A DNA stretch of 64,000 bases from Paraburkholderia sp. FT54 (GCF_031585635.1 NZ_CP134195.1:2604001-2668000), one strand, 5' to 3'. Counted from the stretch's first letter, positions 37,482 to 46,892 are shown. The notes: generated by a model from the letters alone, not told the origin. Program-made: numbers and translations.

Positions 37482-37943
37482 ATGGACGGTTATATCCGCA
37501 GCGAGCGGGAAGAATATTTTGAGCAGTTGTGCATCAGCGTCGATGCGGACGAGGTGCACGAACAGGAAGCGATCGAGTTCTTCGAGAGCCAGTTCGACCA
37601 GGCCGACTTCGATCCCGCGCAGTGGCTCGACATCGCGCTCTACTACTCGCCGGCCGTGGCGCGCGGCATCGTCGACATGGTGACGCCGGACGACAAGGCG
37701 CGCAGCAATATCGCCGAAGTGATCGCCGACAACCTCGACATCTCATACGGCGAGGACGAATGCCAGCAGTTCGCCGAGACCATCGAGTTCGCGCTGAACA
37801 ACGGCGTGCCGGTGGACCTCGACCTCGTGCTCGACGGCTGCCAGCGCGCCATCGACGATCTCGACACCTGGGCCGACGACGACACCAAGGCGCCGCTGCT
37901 GCGTCTGCGTGAGGAGTTGTTGCGCCAGCAAGGCGAGCATTGA
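37482..37943 (+). CDS. Acidic hypothetical protein
   Basis: 153-residue strongly acidic soluble protein (many Asp and Glu, e.g. YGEDECQQFAETIEFALNNG, DDLDTWADDDTKAP) with no signal peptide or membrane segment. No family was recognised. The start at 37482 (MDGYIRSEREEYFEQL) is chosen because the upstream reading is Pro/Arg-rich non-coding-like. GAGG lies six bases before it. It is helical in appearance and might be a binding or adaptor protein; this is a guess. Confidence 0.75.
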   Translation: MDGYIRSEREEYFEQLCISVDADEVHEQEAIEFFESQFDQADFDPAQWLDIALYYSPAVARGIVDMVTPDDKARSNIAEVIADNLDISYGEDECQQFAETIEFALNNGVPVDLDLVLDGCQRAIDDLDTWADDDTKAPLLRLREELLRQQGEH

Positions 37944-38366
37944 GGGCCCGGCTTCACATTCACAACGAGGCTTGACCTCGGCGCATTGCGCAGACGCGGC
38001 ATCGCTGCGCCCCTGCGCCTGGAAAATCCCACGGCCGGCGCGTTCGCGCCGGTCTCTTAAGCATATGCCGCAATCCGCACCCGCGCGCCGGCGCTCATAA
38101 GCCGCCTGCGAACGTGCTGCGCAAGCTGTGCCGAAATGCTCATTCAAAGCGCCTCGAATTGCCAAGACGACGGCAAATTGGCTTTCTATATTCGCGCCAG
38201 ATTGACTGCTGCCTGAACGCAAGTGCGCGCATTCCCGCATTGTTCAAAGCGACCGACCATCCGTAGTCTCTCGATGCGCGCCATGTGAAGTCCATGCTTG
38301 CGCGTCGATCCAGCGTTACCGCCTTGCCGCTTTCACAACCTGAAACTGTCGATGGAAGGAGAGACC
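37944..38366. other. Intergenic region before the branched-chain amino-acid binding protein
   Basis: 423 bases. A GC-rich hairpin is listed separately near 38034-38053. Further along the DNA becomes less GC-rich (about 38140-38270), as expected for a promoter region of the downstream gene, but no clear -35/-10 or operator could be assigned. No small gene is supported. Confidence 0.5.
38034..38053 (+). terminator. Weak terminator-like hairpin
   Basis: CCGGCGCG TT CGCGCCGG with a following TCTCTT. The 8-bp stem leaves too small a loop unless the inner pair opens, and the T-run is imperfect. It lies 91 bases after the acidic protein stop and may end that transcript. Confidence 0.35.
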
Positions 38367-39518
38367 ATGAGTCTTCGCTACACGCTGAAACCGCTTGCCC
38401 TGTTCGTTGGCGCTATCTTCGCCATCGCGCCGCCGGCCAGCTTCGCCGACGACCTGCCCGTGAAGGTCGGTTTTGCCGCGCCGCTCACGGGCGCCAACGC
38501 CGGCTACGGCAAGGACCTGGAGAACGGTGTCCGGCTCGCGCTGGAGGAAGCCAACGCGCAGAAGATCAAGATCGGCGACAAGGTGGCCCAATTCCAGATC
38601 GTCTCCCAGGACGACCAGGCCGACCCGCGCATTGGCGTGCAGGCCGCGCAGAAGCTGGTCGACGCGGGCGTGTCGGCGGTGGTGGGCCACTTCAACTCGG
38701 GCACGACGATCCCGGCCTCGCAGGTCTACGAGCAGGCCGGCATTCCGGTGATCGACCCGGCCGCCACCAATCCGATCATCACGGGACGCGGTTTCGCGAA
38801 CACCTTCATGGTGATTTCCACCGACGCGCAGAACGCCGGCAACGCGGGCGTGTATGCCGTGGAAGTGACCAAGGCCAAGCGCATCGCAATCATCGACGAC
38901 CGGACCGCGTTCGGCCAGGGCGAGGCCGACGAGTTCGAGAAAGCGGTGAAAGCGCACGGCGGAAACCTCGTGACGCGGGAGTACACCGACAATAAGGCCG
39001 TCGATTTCAGCACGCAGATCACCAAGATCAAATCGACCAATGCCGATCTGATCTTCTTCGGCGGATTGGACACGCAGGCCGCGGGCTTTGCCAAGCGTAT
39101 GAAGCAACTGGGCATGAACGCGCAGCTGGTGGGCGGCGGCGGCGTGATGGATCAGGATTTCATCAAGCTCGCCGGCGATTCGGCCGAAGGCGTGATGGCA
39201 TGGGAATATGGACGGCCGCTCGCGCAGTTGCCCGGCGGCAAGGATTTCGCGGCGAAGTTCAAGAAGCGCTTCGGGGCGGACATCCTGTCCTACGCACCGT
39301 TTGGCTATGACGGCGCATGGGCCGCGATCAACGCCATGCAGAAGGCCAAGTCCAGCGCGCCGAACGACTACCGGCCCGCGCTCAAGGCTATCGATTTCGA
39401 AGGCGTGACCGGCAAGATTTCCTTCGACAACACCGGCGCGTTGAAGAGCGGCGCGTCGACGCTTTATCAGGTCAAGAATGGAGCGTGGGTGCCCATCGTG
39501 ACCAAGAGCGGCAGTTAA
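38367..39518 (+). CDS. Branched-chain amino-acid ABC transporter binding protein (LivK-like)
   Basis: 383-residue periplasmic solute-binding protein with signal peptide (MSLRYTLKPLALFVGAIFAIAPPASFA). The mature start VKVGFAAPLTGANAGYGKDLENGVRLALEEAN is characteristic of Leu/Ile/Val binding proteins; further motifs are VVGHFNSGTTIPAS, YTDNKAVDFSTQITKIKS and the terminal YQVKNGAWVPIV. The start follows GGAAGGAG. No permease or ATPase genes adjoin, so it must work with a transporter encoded elsewhere; ligand could be a branched-chain or related amino acid. Confidence 0.94.
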   Translation: MSLRYTLKPLALFVGAIFAIAPPASFADDLPVKVGFAAPLTGANAGYGKDLENGVRLALEEANAQKIKIGDKVAQFQIVSQDDQADPRIGVQAAQKLVDAGVSAVVGHFNSGTTIPASQVYEQAGIPVIDPAATNPIITGRGFANTFMVISTDAQNAGNAGVYAVEVTKAKRIAIIDDRTAFGQGEADEFEKAVKAHGGNLVTREYTDNKAVDFSTQITKIKSTNADLIFFGGLDTQAAGFAKRMKQLGMNAQLVGGGGVMDQDFIKLAGDSAEGVMAWEYGRPLAQLPGGKDFAAKFKKRFGADILSYAPFGYDGAWAAINAMQKAKSSAPNDYRPALKAIDFEGVTGKISFDNTGALKSGASTLYQVKNGAWVPIVTKSGS

Positions 39519-39574
39519 GGAGCGTTCTGATTCCAGCACGGGTGTCGTGGCTTGCACCCGTGCCGGCGTCGCCG

Positions 39575-41488
39575 CTATGGGTTCTTCGAATGGGCGGCCC
39601 TGACCACCAGCTCGGCATCGAGATCCCGTTCGATTCGCACGAGATCGTCGTGCATCTCGGTGAATTCACTCGCGGAACACGTCTGGTGGCCAAAGGCGGC
39701 GCGCAGGTGCCGCCTGACCTGCAAGACCCGCGCGGCCGGATCGTAGACGTAGCTGGATGAAAAGCTCAGAAAGCGGTCTTGCACGGCGGTGTCGGACGGC
39801 AAATCCGTCACCCGTACGAAGCGCGGCAGCGTCATTTCCAGGGTCTCGTCGAACTCCGCGCCGATGCACGCCCAGGGCTGAGTCCTCGCGGGCTCCGCGA
39901 GCCACGCCTGCACCTGCGAGCCCATGCCGCCGGAAAAGCTCGTCAAGGCCGGCACCGCCGTCGTGCCGTCGGTCCAGACGAAGTGCTCCACTTTCCCTTG
40001 CATCGACGTGGCGAACGGTCCATTCGTGGCGCTGAGGTCCGCCGTGCGCAATTGCGTCGTGCCGTGCAAACCCGTCTGCAACAGACGGTTCGCGGCGATC
40101 TGCTGCGTGCGTTGCCGCGTCGCGCGCCGCAACGTATTGCGCTCGATCTCGGCGGTAAAACCCGCGTCCTCCGCGCGATAAGCGTAATTCGCCGCGCCGC
40201 TTTCATCGACGTCGATCTGCACGCGCGCGCTGCGTTCGCGCAACTGCGTGGCCGGCGTGCGCGACAGGACGCCCTCGCCGACCAGCAACACCGGCCTGTC
40301 CATCACGCTCGGCGGCAGATAACCGAAGGCCGTGCCGCCCGCCGTCGTGTCCGCGTACAGCGACAGATCAGGAATCCAGACAATCGCATGATTGATCGCA
40401 CTTGAGCCGTAGCCAGGCACGTCGGGCAAACTGTAGTACGGACCCAGATTGAGCAGCACCGCCTCGCTGCGGATACCGACCGCGGCCAGCAACGCGCCGT
40501 ACAGCGCGACATGATCCTTGCAGTCGCCATAGCGGTTGTGCAGGATGTCGATCGCCTTGTGCGGGATCGCCGCCGTTTCGCCGAGAAACAAGGCGACGTA
40601 GCGGATATTCAAACGCATCCAGTCGTACAGTAGCTGCGCCTTCACGCGCGGGTCGGCGGTGCCGGCGGTCAGCGCTTGCGCGAGGCGGACAATCGCCGGA
40701 TCGCTCGTCGTCGCGTCGGCTGCGGGGCCGCGGTAACGCGCGGCGAAACTCGCGAAGTCCGGCACCGTCGATACCATCAGGCGGTCGCCCCAATTCGCGT
40801 AACCGACCGCGCCCGCTTCGAGCGGCGCATACGGCCCGTGCCGGTAGTCGAACTCGTAGCGGGTACGGCCGTTTGCCGTGACCGGCGGAACGGCGACATA
40901 GCCGCGCGCGTCGGCGTAGAGCGGCACGTCGGCGGGCAGATCGAAAATCAGGCGCTGCAGGTCGACGGGGTCGCGCGTCGGTTCGACGAGGTACGCGAAA
41001 GTGCCCGCCTGCAAGGGCTTCGTGCGCGTCTTGCGAAACGCCAGATGAACGCGCGAGCCCGGCTCCACGCCCGGAAAGATCACCGTGCGCAACACGCCGT
41101 CCTCGAAACTCGGCGCGCCTGCCGAGCGCGGCTCCTGCACGTCGCGGATCGCCTCGGGACCGACCGGGTGCGCGACGCCGTCCGCGTCGATCGTCTCGGC
41201 GGCCAGCAACTGCACCTGCTCGACGTCCTTGTTGAACCACACGTAGCGTTGCGCGATATCGTCGACGCCGCTCGTCGTGTTGGCGCGCATGACGGTGTCG
41301 TCGTGCTCCTCGATGGAGCCGTCTTTCTGGATCGTGAAGAGATGGACGTCGCGCTCGATCGTGGAAGGCGCGCGATCGTCGCCGGATGCGGTGGACGCAC
41401 TGTCGTCGGCGAACGCGCTGACCGCGAGGCACGCGCCCAGTGCCGACCCGAGGGCCAGCCTGAGAAAAACCGCCGCGCACCGCGTCAT
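39575..41488 (-). CDS. DUF3857 and transglutaminase-like exported protein
   Basis: 637-residue protein. A signal peptide (MTRCAAVFLRLALGSALGACLAVSAFA) precedes a DUF3857 region (residues ~45-230). The following transglutaminase-like core (~265-420) keeps Cys in NRYGDCKDHVALY, His in SSAINHAIVWIP and Asp in LYADTTAGG, a full Cys-His-Asp triad. The remaining ~220 residues form a beta-rich DUF2569-like or related tail, not identified. Start 41488 overlaps the AraC gene stop by four bases. A long upstream frame through the AraC gene is a shadow. Function, probably periplasmic, is unknown. Confidence 0.88.
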   Translation of the reverse strand: MTRCAAVFLRLALGSALGACLAVSAFADDSASTASGDDRAPSTIERDVHLFTIQKDGSIEEHDDTVMRANTTSGVDDIAQRYVWFNKDVEQVQLLAAETIDADGVAHPVGPEAIRDVQEPRSAGAPSFEDGVLRTVIFPGVEPGSRVHLAFRKTRTKPLQAGTFAYLVEPTRDPVDLQRLIFDLPADVPLYADARGYVAVPPVTANGRTRYEFDYRHGPYAPLEAGAVGYANWGDRLMVSTVPDFASFAARYRGPAADATTSDPAIVRLAQALTAGTADPRVKAQLLYDWMRLNIRYVALFLGETAAIPHKAIDILHNRYGDCKDHVALYGALLAAVGIRSEAVLLNLGPYYSLPDVPGYGSSAINHAIVWIPDLSLYADTTAGGTAFGYLPPSVMDRPVLLVGEGVLSRTPATQLRERSARVQIDVDESGAANYAYRAEDAGFTAEIERNTLRRATRQRTQQIAANRLLQTGLHGTTQLRTADLSATNGPFATSMQGKVEHFVWTDGTTAVPALTSFSGGMGSQVQAWLAEPARTQPWACIGAEFDETLEMTLPRFVRVTDLPSDTAVQDRFLSFSSSYVYDPAARVLQVRRHLRAAFGHQTCSASEFTEMHDDLVRIERDLDAELVVRAAHSKNP

Positions 41489-42474
41489 GTGCGCCGCGTC
41501 CTGCCCCGCGCGCGCCAGGCTCGCGGACTCGAAGCGAACTCCGCGCGAAACGCGTGATTGAAATTCGACAGATCGTTGAAGCCGCAGTCGAACGCGATAT
41601 CGACGACCTTCGCGCCGCCGTCCTGAAGACGCAGCGCCGCGGCGCGCAAACGCGCCCGCAGCAGGTATTGATGCGGCGTCACGCCGGTCACGCGCTGGAA
41701 CGTGCGCAGAAAGTAGAACTCGCTCAAGCCCGCGGCGGCCGCGAGGCTCGTGAGCGAATGCGGCGCGCTGGGCGTGTCGTCGATCAGCCGTACAGTCTGC
41801 GCGACGCGGGAACACGCCGCGGCGCTGGCGGGCGCGGTGGGACGCGTCAAGCCGCCGGCCGCCTGCAGCGTCGCGGCGGCCAACTCGATGGCGAGTTCGT
41901 CCCATGCAGTTGCGGCACAGCCGCTTACGCCGGAACCAGCACTAGCACCGGCGTTAGCACCGGCGCCGACAGCGGAACCTGCATCAGCTCCAACTTCAGC
42001 CCCAGTTCCACCACCAGCACCGACACATGCCCGCGCGATCAACGGCGACAGCGCACGCAGCGGCGGCAAACGCGCGCGTTTGAATTGCAGATCGCCGCTC
42101 GCCAGGCCCGCATCCGCGGCAAGCCGTTCGAAGTATGCCGGCGCATAGCGAAACGCGATGCAACGATCGCCCGCCCCGTGCCGATGCCCGCACTCGAAGC
42201 AGTCACCCGTGTTGCCGAGCAGCAGCGCGCCAGGCGTGAGCAACTCGCGGCCAGTCGCCGCGCGATAGGCGAACGACCCCGCCACCACCATCGCGATGCA
42301 CACGCCGCTATGCCGCTCTTCGAACGGCTGGTCGCGCGGGCCGAAGGTGCACAGGACATCCTCGACGCTCCACCCCGCGCCCCCGGCGAGCGCGCGCGCC
42401 GACGTGCCGCCGCGCGCGCCTTCCTGTTCGCGGCGGGCCAGCGCGTGTTGCAGCGTGACGGCAATTTTCCCCAA
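41485..42474 (-). CDS. AraC-family regulator with low-complexity linker
   Basis: 329-residue regulator. An N-terminal cupin-like sensor (residues ~25-145, with CFECGHRHGAGDRCIAFRY) is joined by a Gly/Ala/Ser-rich linker (~152-184) to a C-terminal AraC helix-turn-helix domain (~225-325, GLSEFYFLRTFQRVTGVTPHQYLL, CGFNDLSNFNHAFRAEFASSPRAWR). The start is TTG at 42474, supported by GAGG seven bases upstream. Its 4-base overlap with the DUF3857 gene suggests they share a message. Target unknown. The linker is encoded by short repeats of GCACCGGCG type. Confidence 0.88.
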   Translation of the reverse strand: MGKIAVTLQHALARREQEGARGGTSARALAGGAGWSVEDVLCTFGPRDQPFEERHSGVCIAMVVAGSFAYRAATGRELLTPGALLLGNTGDCFECGHRHGAGDRCIAFRYAPAYFERLAADAGLASGDLQFKRARLPPLRALSPLIARACVGAGGGTGAEVGADAGSAVGAGANAGASAGSGVSGCAATAWDELAIELAAATLQAAGGLTRPTAPASAAACSRVAQTVRLIDDTPSAPHSLTSLAAAAGLSEFYFLRTFQRVTGVTPHQYLLRARLRAAALRLQDGGAKVVDIAFDCGFNDLSNFNHAFRAEFASSPRAWRARGRTRRT

Positions 42475-42593
42475 GATGCACCTCGGCTGAGTCCGTATGG
42501 TGGTTTTAGCACATCGGCGGCCGGCGTGTTTTCGTCCGTTCGCCGTTCCCGCCGATGCTCAACGATCCGGCATGAGCCGAAGGAGCAGACACG

Positions 42594-43157
42594 ATGACCA
42601 GGCTGGAGCACAACCTCGACAGCGGCTTTCACGCCGCACTGAGCGCGCCCGCGCGCGCCGCGGACATCGCCGCCGCCGACGACCTTTACGGCTGGCTGAT
42701 CGGCAGCTGGGACATGGACGTGGTGCATTACCGCGTCGACCTGGGCAGCGCGCGCCGCCGTGGCGAAATTCATTTCGGCTGGGTGCTGGAAGGCCGCGCC
42801 GTGCAGGACGTCTGGATCATGCCGCCGCTTAGCGACGAGCGACATGGCACGCCGACGGCCGGCGACGCGATGTACGGCACGACCTTGCGTGTCTGGGATC
42901 CGCTGCTGCGAGCATGGCGAGTTACGTACATCAATCCACGCACCGGCCAGCGTGACGAGTTGGTGGGCCGCCGCATCGGCGAGCATCTCGTGCAGATCGG
43001 CACACACGCCGACGGTACGCCGATTCGATGGAACTTCACCGACATCACGCGGGATTCGTTCCGTTGGACCGGCGTGGCGCTCGCGCAGGACGGCCTCACG
43101 TGGACGCTCGAGGCGGAGTTTCACGCCCGCCGCAGGCGTTCCGCTCAGCCTACGTAA
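42594..43157 (+). CDS. Hypothetical protein, DUF1579-like beta protein
   Basis: 187-residue soluble protein with a GSWDMDVVHYRVDLGSARRRGEIHFGWVLEGRAVQDVW pattern, reminiscent of DUF1579-type beta-barrel proteins (lipocalin-like); the assignment is tentative. No signal peptide. The start follows GAAGGAGCAG. Divergent from the AraC regulator gene (start-to-start 120 bases), which may therefore control it, as is common for AraC regulators. Role unknown. Confidence 0.8.
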   Translation: MTRLEHNLDSGFHAALSAPARAADIAAADDLYGWLIGSWDMDVVHYRVDLGSARRRGEIHFGWVLEGRAVQDVWIMPPLSDERHGTPTAGDAMYGTTLRVWDPLLRAWRVTYINPRTGQRDELVGRRIGEHLVQIGTHADGTPIRWNFTDITRDSFRWTGVALAQDGLTWTLEAEFHARRRRSAQPT

Positions 43158-43184
43158 GCGAGCGCGAGTTCGCGACTCGCCGCA

Positions 43185-43865
43185 TCACTCCGTTTCGCCG
43201 AGTTGCCCGAGCAAAGCCTGCAATCTCTCGACGTGTCTGAGCAGCAGATGGCGATGCTTTTCGATCTGCTCCAGCCGTCCCGCGAGATCGGCCTGGATCG
43301 GATCGTCGAGATCGGCGGCGGCGATCACGTCTTCCACCTTGGCGCGCATGGTCGCCAGTTCAACCGGCGCGTGAGTCAGATGCCGCTCGAAACGCCGCAC
43401 GTCCTGAATCGCCACGTCGCGGACCTTGCGAAAGTGCGCCTGACGCCGGTGCGTCTCCGCGTCGAGGATTTCTTCCTCGACACGTTTGGCCGGCCCCGGC
43501 TGGCCGAAAATCGGCTCGGGCGGCCGCAGCACCGTCTTCTTTCGCACGGGATGCGCCGTGCCGCGAAACCGCGCGAGCGGCTGTTCGTTGTCGATCGCTT
43601 CGCGTGCGTTGGGCGGTATGTCCTGCTCGGTGTGCGGCACGTTCATCCAGCCGCCCGGCAATCCCGTGACCGCTTCGATCCCGCGCACGAATTCCTCGCT
43701 GAATTCGCGCTGGCCGGACAAGATCAGTTTCAGATAGCTCGCGGAGAAGGTCATCATGCGCGCGAGTCGCGTCGCCGCGCCGACCTCGCGGGTCAACAGC
43801 ACCAGGTTTGCTCGCCAGACCGGGAGCAGCAGTTCGTCGGAATCTTCCATCGCTGGGTCTTCCAT
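43185..43865 (-). CDS. Hypothetical protein with putative helix-turn-helix and coiled coil
   Basis: 226-residue charged soluble protein. Residues ~20-75 (LLTREVGAATRLARMMTFSASYLKLILSGQREFSEEFVRGIEAVTGLP) resemble the helical layout of Cro/XRE-type DNA-binding domains, including a likely recognition segment. Residues ~165-226 are a Leu/Glu/Arg-rich probable coiled coil (ADLAGRLEQIEKHRHLLLRHVERLQ). No family was recognised. It converges with the DUF1579-like gene, 27 bases between stops. It may be a dimeric regulator. Confidence 0.75.
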   Translation of the reverse strand: MEDPAMEDSDELLLPVWRANLVLLTREVGAATRLARMMTFSASYLKLILSGQREFSEEFVRGIEAVTGLPGGWMNVPHTEQDIPPNAREAIDNEQPLARFRGTAHPVRKKTVLRPPEPIFGQPGPAKRVEEEILDAETHRRQAHFRKVRDVAIQDVRRFERHLTHAPVELATMRAKVEDVIAAADLDDPIQADLAGRLEQIEKHRHLLLRHVERLQALLGQLGETE

Positions 43866-44183
43866 CTTTTGCCCGATGTAGAGATCACGCGCTCGCGCGC
43901 GTTATCGTTTTGAAAGGGTAGCCGCTTCAGCGCATGGCGCGCAATCCCGGTATGCCATTGCGTGAGCGGCAATCTGTCGTAATTACACGCCACCGCGCCA
44001 TTGCGCACTGTTGCCCGCCATCCGCCACCGGTGGCGGCTCGCAGCGATCACCGTGGAGAATTGACACGTGCATTCGTTCAGCGTTCCTCCGCTCTGCGCG
44101 CGCGGTGTGGCATGCTTGCAGGCGGTCGCGGCACGCCCCGTGCTAAACCGTTTGTACCCCAACACTGATTTAAGGATTTTGTA
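43866..44183. other. Intergenic region upstream of the His-rich peptide gene
   Basis: 318 bases between the start of the HTH-like gene (minus) and the His-rich peptide (plus). Presumed promoter DNA for both. No operator, RNA or extra gene could be recognised. The last ~20 bases carry TAAGGA as ribosome site for the peptide gene. Confidence 0.5.
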
Positions 44184-44321
44184 ATGAAGAAGATCGTCCT
44201 CGCCATCGCCGCAGCCGTCGTCTCGCTGAGCGCCATCGCTCCCGCACAAGCTTATGAACATCATCATCGCGAGTGCCACAAGGTGCGCGTTCATCATCAC
44301 TGGGAAAACCGCTGCCACTAA
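44184..44321 (+). CDS. Small exported His/Cys-rich peptide
   Basis: 45-residue protein. A textbook signal peptide (MKKIVLAIAAAVVSLSAIAPAQA) leaves a mature peptide of about 22 residues, YEHHHRECHKVRVHHHWENR then CH, with eight His and two Cys. Ribosome site TAAGGA lies eight bases upstream and an intrinsic terminator follows 36 bases after the stop, so it is a complete single-gene unit. The His/Cys content suggests metal binding or a redox-active periplasmic peptide; both are inference. No family name is recognised. Confidence 0.85.
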   Translation: MKKIVLAIAAAVVSLSAIAPAQAYEHHHRECHKVRVHHHWENRCH

Positions 44322-44357
44322 TGGCGGTGCCATGTCCTGACCGGCACGGCACATCAC

Positions 44358-44386
44358 AAAGCCCCGCGACATGCGGGGCTTTTTTT
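44358..44386 (+). terminator. Intrinsic terminator after the His-rich peptide gene
   Basis: AAAGCCCCGC, loop GACAT, GCGGGGCTTT then T's. The 10-bp perfect stem with T-run lies 36 bases after the peptide stop. It is the clearest intrinsic terminator in this window. Confidence 0.93.
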
Positions 44387-44585
44387 CGCCATTCGGATCG
44401 ACGCTGGGCAGCCAGATTTCTTCAACGCGCTATATACGTTCTGCGCGAAAACGGCAGCATGCAATCACGGACACATGCTGTTACACCTTTGCGGTGTCGG
44501 CCGACGCGACCACGGCTTCGCGCAACATGCGCGGCACCGTGAATCGCGTGGAGAAGAAGAGAGACGGCGGGCGACGACGCGTGCG

Positions 44586-45401
44586 TCACGCCCCCTTGAC
44601 GCGCTCCAACGCCTTCACGACCAGCGTTTCCAGCAGCGGCTGGACTTTCGCGGCCAGGGCTTCGTCATACGCATACGGCATGTGCTCTTCCATATACGTG
44701 ATCTGCGAGAGTTCGAGTTGCAAGGCATGCACGCCTTGCGACGGCTGGCCATACTCGCGCGTGATATAGCCGCCCTTGAAGCGGCCGTTGGCGACAGCCG
44801 TATAGCCGCCGTCGAAGCGCTCGACGATAGCGGCCATCTCCTCGGCCAATCCCGCCACCGCGCTCGCGCCGTTCGAGGTGCCGAAGTTGAAATCGGGCAG
44901 ACGTCCTTCGAAGAAACGCGGCACATGCGAGCGGATCGAATGCGCTTCCCACAGCAGCACCTTGCCGTGTTGCGCTTTCAGCGCCGCAAGTTCGCCTTGC
45001 AGCGCCTCGTGGTAAGGCTTCCAGTAAGCCTCGCGACGGCGCGCGACCTCGGCTTCGTCCGGCAGATGGCCGTCGAGATACAACGGCTCCTTGTCGAACG
45101 TATCGACTGGCAGCAAACCGGTCGTGTCCTGGCCCGGGTAGAGATTCGCGCCGTCGGGCGGACGGTTCAGGTCGATGACATAACGCGCGTAGGTGGGCGA
45201 GAGAATCGACGCGCCCATGCGTTTCGCGAACGCATAGAGACGGTCCAGATGCCAGTCGCAATCGTCGGTGCGCTGCGCGACGGACGTCATGGTCGCGCCG
45301 ATGTCGGCCGGGATTTGCGTACCCAGATGCGGAATCGAGATGAGGAACGGCAGGCTTCCTTGATGCAGCGAGAAAACCGGCGAAGTGTTCGAAGCAGTCA
45401 T
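44586..45401 (-). CDS. hutG: N-formylglutamate deformylase
   Basis: 271-residue zinc amidohydrolase for the last step of the five-step histidine route: N-formylglutamate to glutamate plus formate. Family motifs: SIPHLGTQIPADI, YARYVIDLNRPPDG, EAHSIRSHVPRFFEGRLPDFNFGTSNGASA and REYGQPSQGVHALQLELSQITYM. It is the last gene of the hut operon, 76 bases after hutF. Pairing with HutF, rather than a formiminoglutamase, defines the Pseudomonas-type pathway. Confidence 0.96.
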   Translation of the reverse strand: MTASNTSPVFSLHQGSLPFLISIPHLGTQIPADIGATMTSVAQRTDDCDWHLDRLYAFAKRMGASILSPTYARYVIDLNRPPDGANLYPGQDTTGLLPVDTFDKEPLYLDGHLPDEAEVARRREAYWKPYHEALQGELAALKAQHGKVLLWEAHSIRSHVPRFFEGRLPDFNFGTSNGASAVAGLAEEMAAIVERFDGGYTAVANGRFKGGYITREYGQPSQGVHALQLELSQITYMEEHMPYAYDEALAAKVQPLLETLVVKALERVKGA

Positions 45402-45477
45402 GTCAGTCCGGAATCGGTGAGATCGAAGGATCGATTCAGCAGGTCATGCGAGGCGCGCCGGCACGTCGGCGCGCCGC

Positions 45478-46884
45478 TCATTTGAGCAGGTCGGCAAGCG
45501 CCACGCGATAGCGCGCGTATGCGCCCTCTTCATCGCGATGCCGGCGATTGTCGACGACCTTGGCGCCGCCCGCGTAAACGTCGCGAATCGGCGTTTCGCC
45601 ATGCTCGCAGAATACAACGCCCGAGAGCCAGGCGTTGGGTCCATGCTCGGCGATGCTCGAATGATCCGCGTCGAGCACGAGCCAATCGGCGCGGCGGCCG
45701 GGCTGCAAGGCGCCGACCGCGCGGCCCGTCGCGAGCGCGCCGCCTGCGAGCGCGGCGTCGAACAGACGGTCGGCGACATGCGTGGCCTGCGTCGAAGCCA
45801 GCACGTTACGCTGGCGGCGAGTGAGACGCTGGCCGTATTCGAGCAATCGCAGCTCCGCGCGCCAGTCGACGCCGATGTGGCTATCCGAGCCCACGCCGAT
45901 GCGTCCATGCGCGTCGAGATAGTCCTGCGCCGGGAAAATGCCGTCGCCGAGATTGGCTTCGGTGGTCAGGCACAAACCGGCGACCGCGCCGCTCCTTGCA
46001 AGCGCGAGCGTTTCGTTCGCGTCGACATGCGTGGCGTGCACGAGGCACCAGCGGCTGTCGACATCGAAGCGATCGAGCAGCCATTGCACCGGACGCGCGC
46101 CTTCGGTTTCGACGCTGGCGTCGACTTCAGCGGTCTGTTCGGCGATATGGATATGCACAGGCGCCGTGCGGTCGATGCCGCCGAGCAGCGCACGCAATGA
46201 ATCCGCGGATACGGCGCGCAGCGAATGCGGCGCCACCCCATAACGCAACGCCGCGTGCTCAGGCCGCGCCGCGCGCAACGTGCCGAGCAGATCGAGCAAA
46301 CTCTCCGGCGTGTTGATGAAGCGCTGCTGATCCTCGCGCGGCGCGCGCGAACCGAAGCCGCTGTACTGATACAGCACCGGCAGCATCGTCATGCCGATGC
46401 CGCTCGCGGATGCCGCATCCACCACGCGTTGCGCGAGTTCCGCCTGGTTCGCGTAACGGCTGCCTGCCGGCGTGTGATGCACATAGTGGAACTCGCACAC
46501 CGACGTATAGCCCGCCTTCAGCATTTCGATGTAGAGCCACTGCGCGACGCTAGCCAGACCTTCCGGTGTGATGCGCGCGGCGAAGCGATACATCAGGTCG
46601 CGCCAACTCCAGAAGTTGTCCGTGGCGCCGGCGCCGGACGCGCGATATTCGGTGAGGCCGGCCATGGCGCGCTGAAACGCGTGCGAATGAAGATTCGGCA
46701 TGCCTGGTAATACCGGACCGGCGGCTTTTTGCACGCCGGCGGGCGGCGTCGACATATCGGGCGTGACGGCCGTCAGCGTGCCGTTTGCGTCCCACGCGAG
46801 CAGCACGTTGCGGCGCCAGCCGTCCGGCAGGTACGCGTGCTCTGCGAATAGCGATTGATTCGGTTGCTTGTGCGGTTCAGTCAT
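45478..46884 (-). CDS. hutF: Formimidoylglutamate deiminase
   Basis: 468-residue amidohydrolase converting N-formimino-glutamate to N-formylglutamate plus NH3. Zinc-binding HxH is in GMPNLHSHAFQRAMAG, further ligands in VHIHIAEQTAEVD, HATHVD and GVGSDSHIGVDWRAELRLLEYGQRL. FCLTTEANLGDGIFPA-like segment (GLCLTTEANLGDGIFPAQ) is typical of HutF. Nine bases separate it from hutI upstream. Length is within the family range. Confidence 0.96.
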   Translation of the reverse strand: MTEPHKQPNQSLFAEHAYLPDGWRRNVLLAWDANGTLTAVTPDMSTPPAGVQKAAGPVLPGMPNLHSHAFQRAMAGLTEYRASGAGATDNFWSWRDLMYRFAARITPEGLASVAQWLYIEMLKAGYTSVCEFHYVHHTPAGSRYANQAELAQRVVDAASASGIGMTMLPVLYQYSGFGSRAPREDQQRFINTPESLLDLLGTLRAARPEHAALRYGVAPHSLRAVSADSLRALLGGIDRTAPVHIHIAEQTAEVDASVETEGARPVQWLLDRFDVDSRWCLVHATHVDANETLALARSGAVAGLCLTTEANLGDGIFPAQDYLDAHGRIGVGSDSHIGVDWRAELRLLEYGQRLTRRQRNVLASTQATHVADRLFDAALAGGALATGRAVGALQPGRRADWLVLDADHSSIAEHGPNAWLSGVVFCEHGETPIRDVYAGGAKVVDNRRHRDEEGAYARYRVALADLLK

Positions 46885-46892
46885 CTCAGGCT

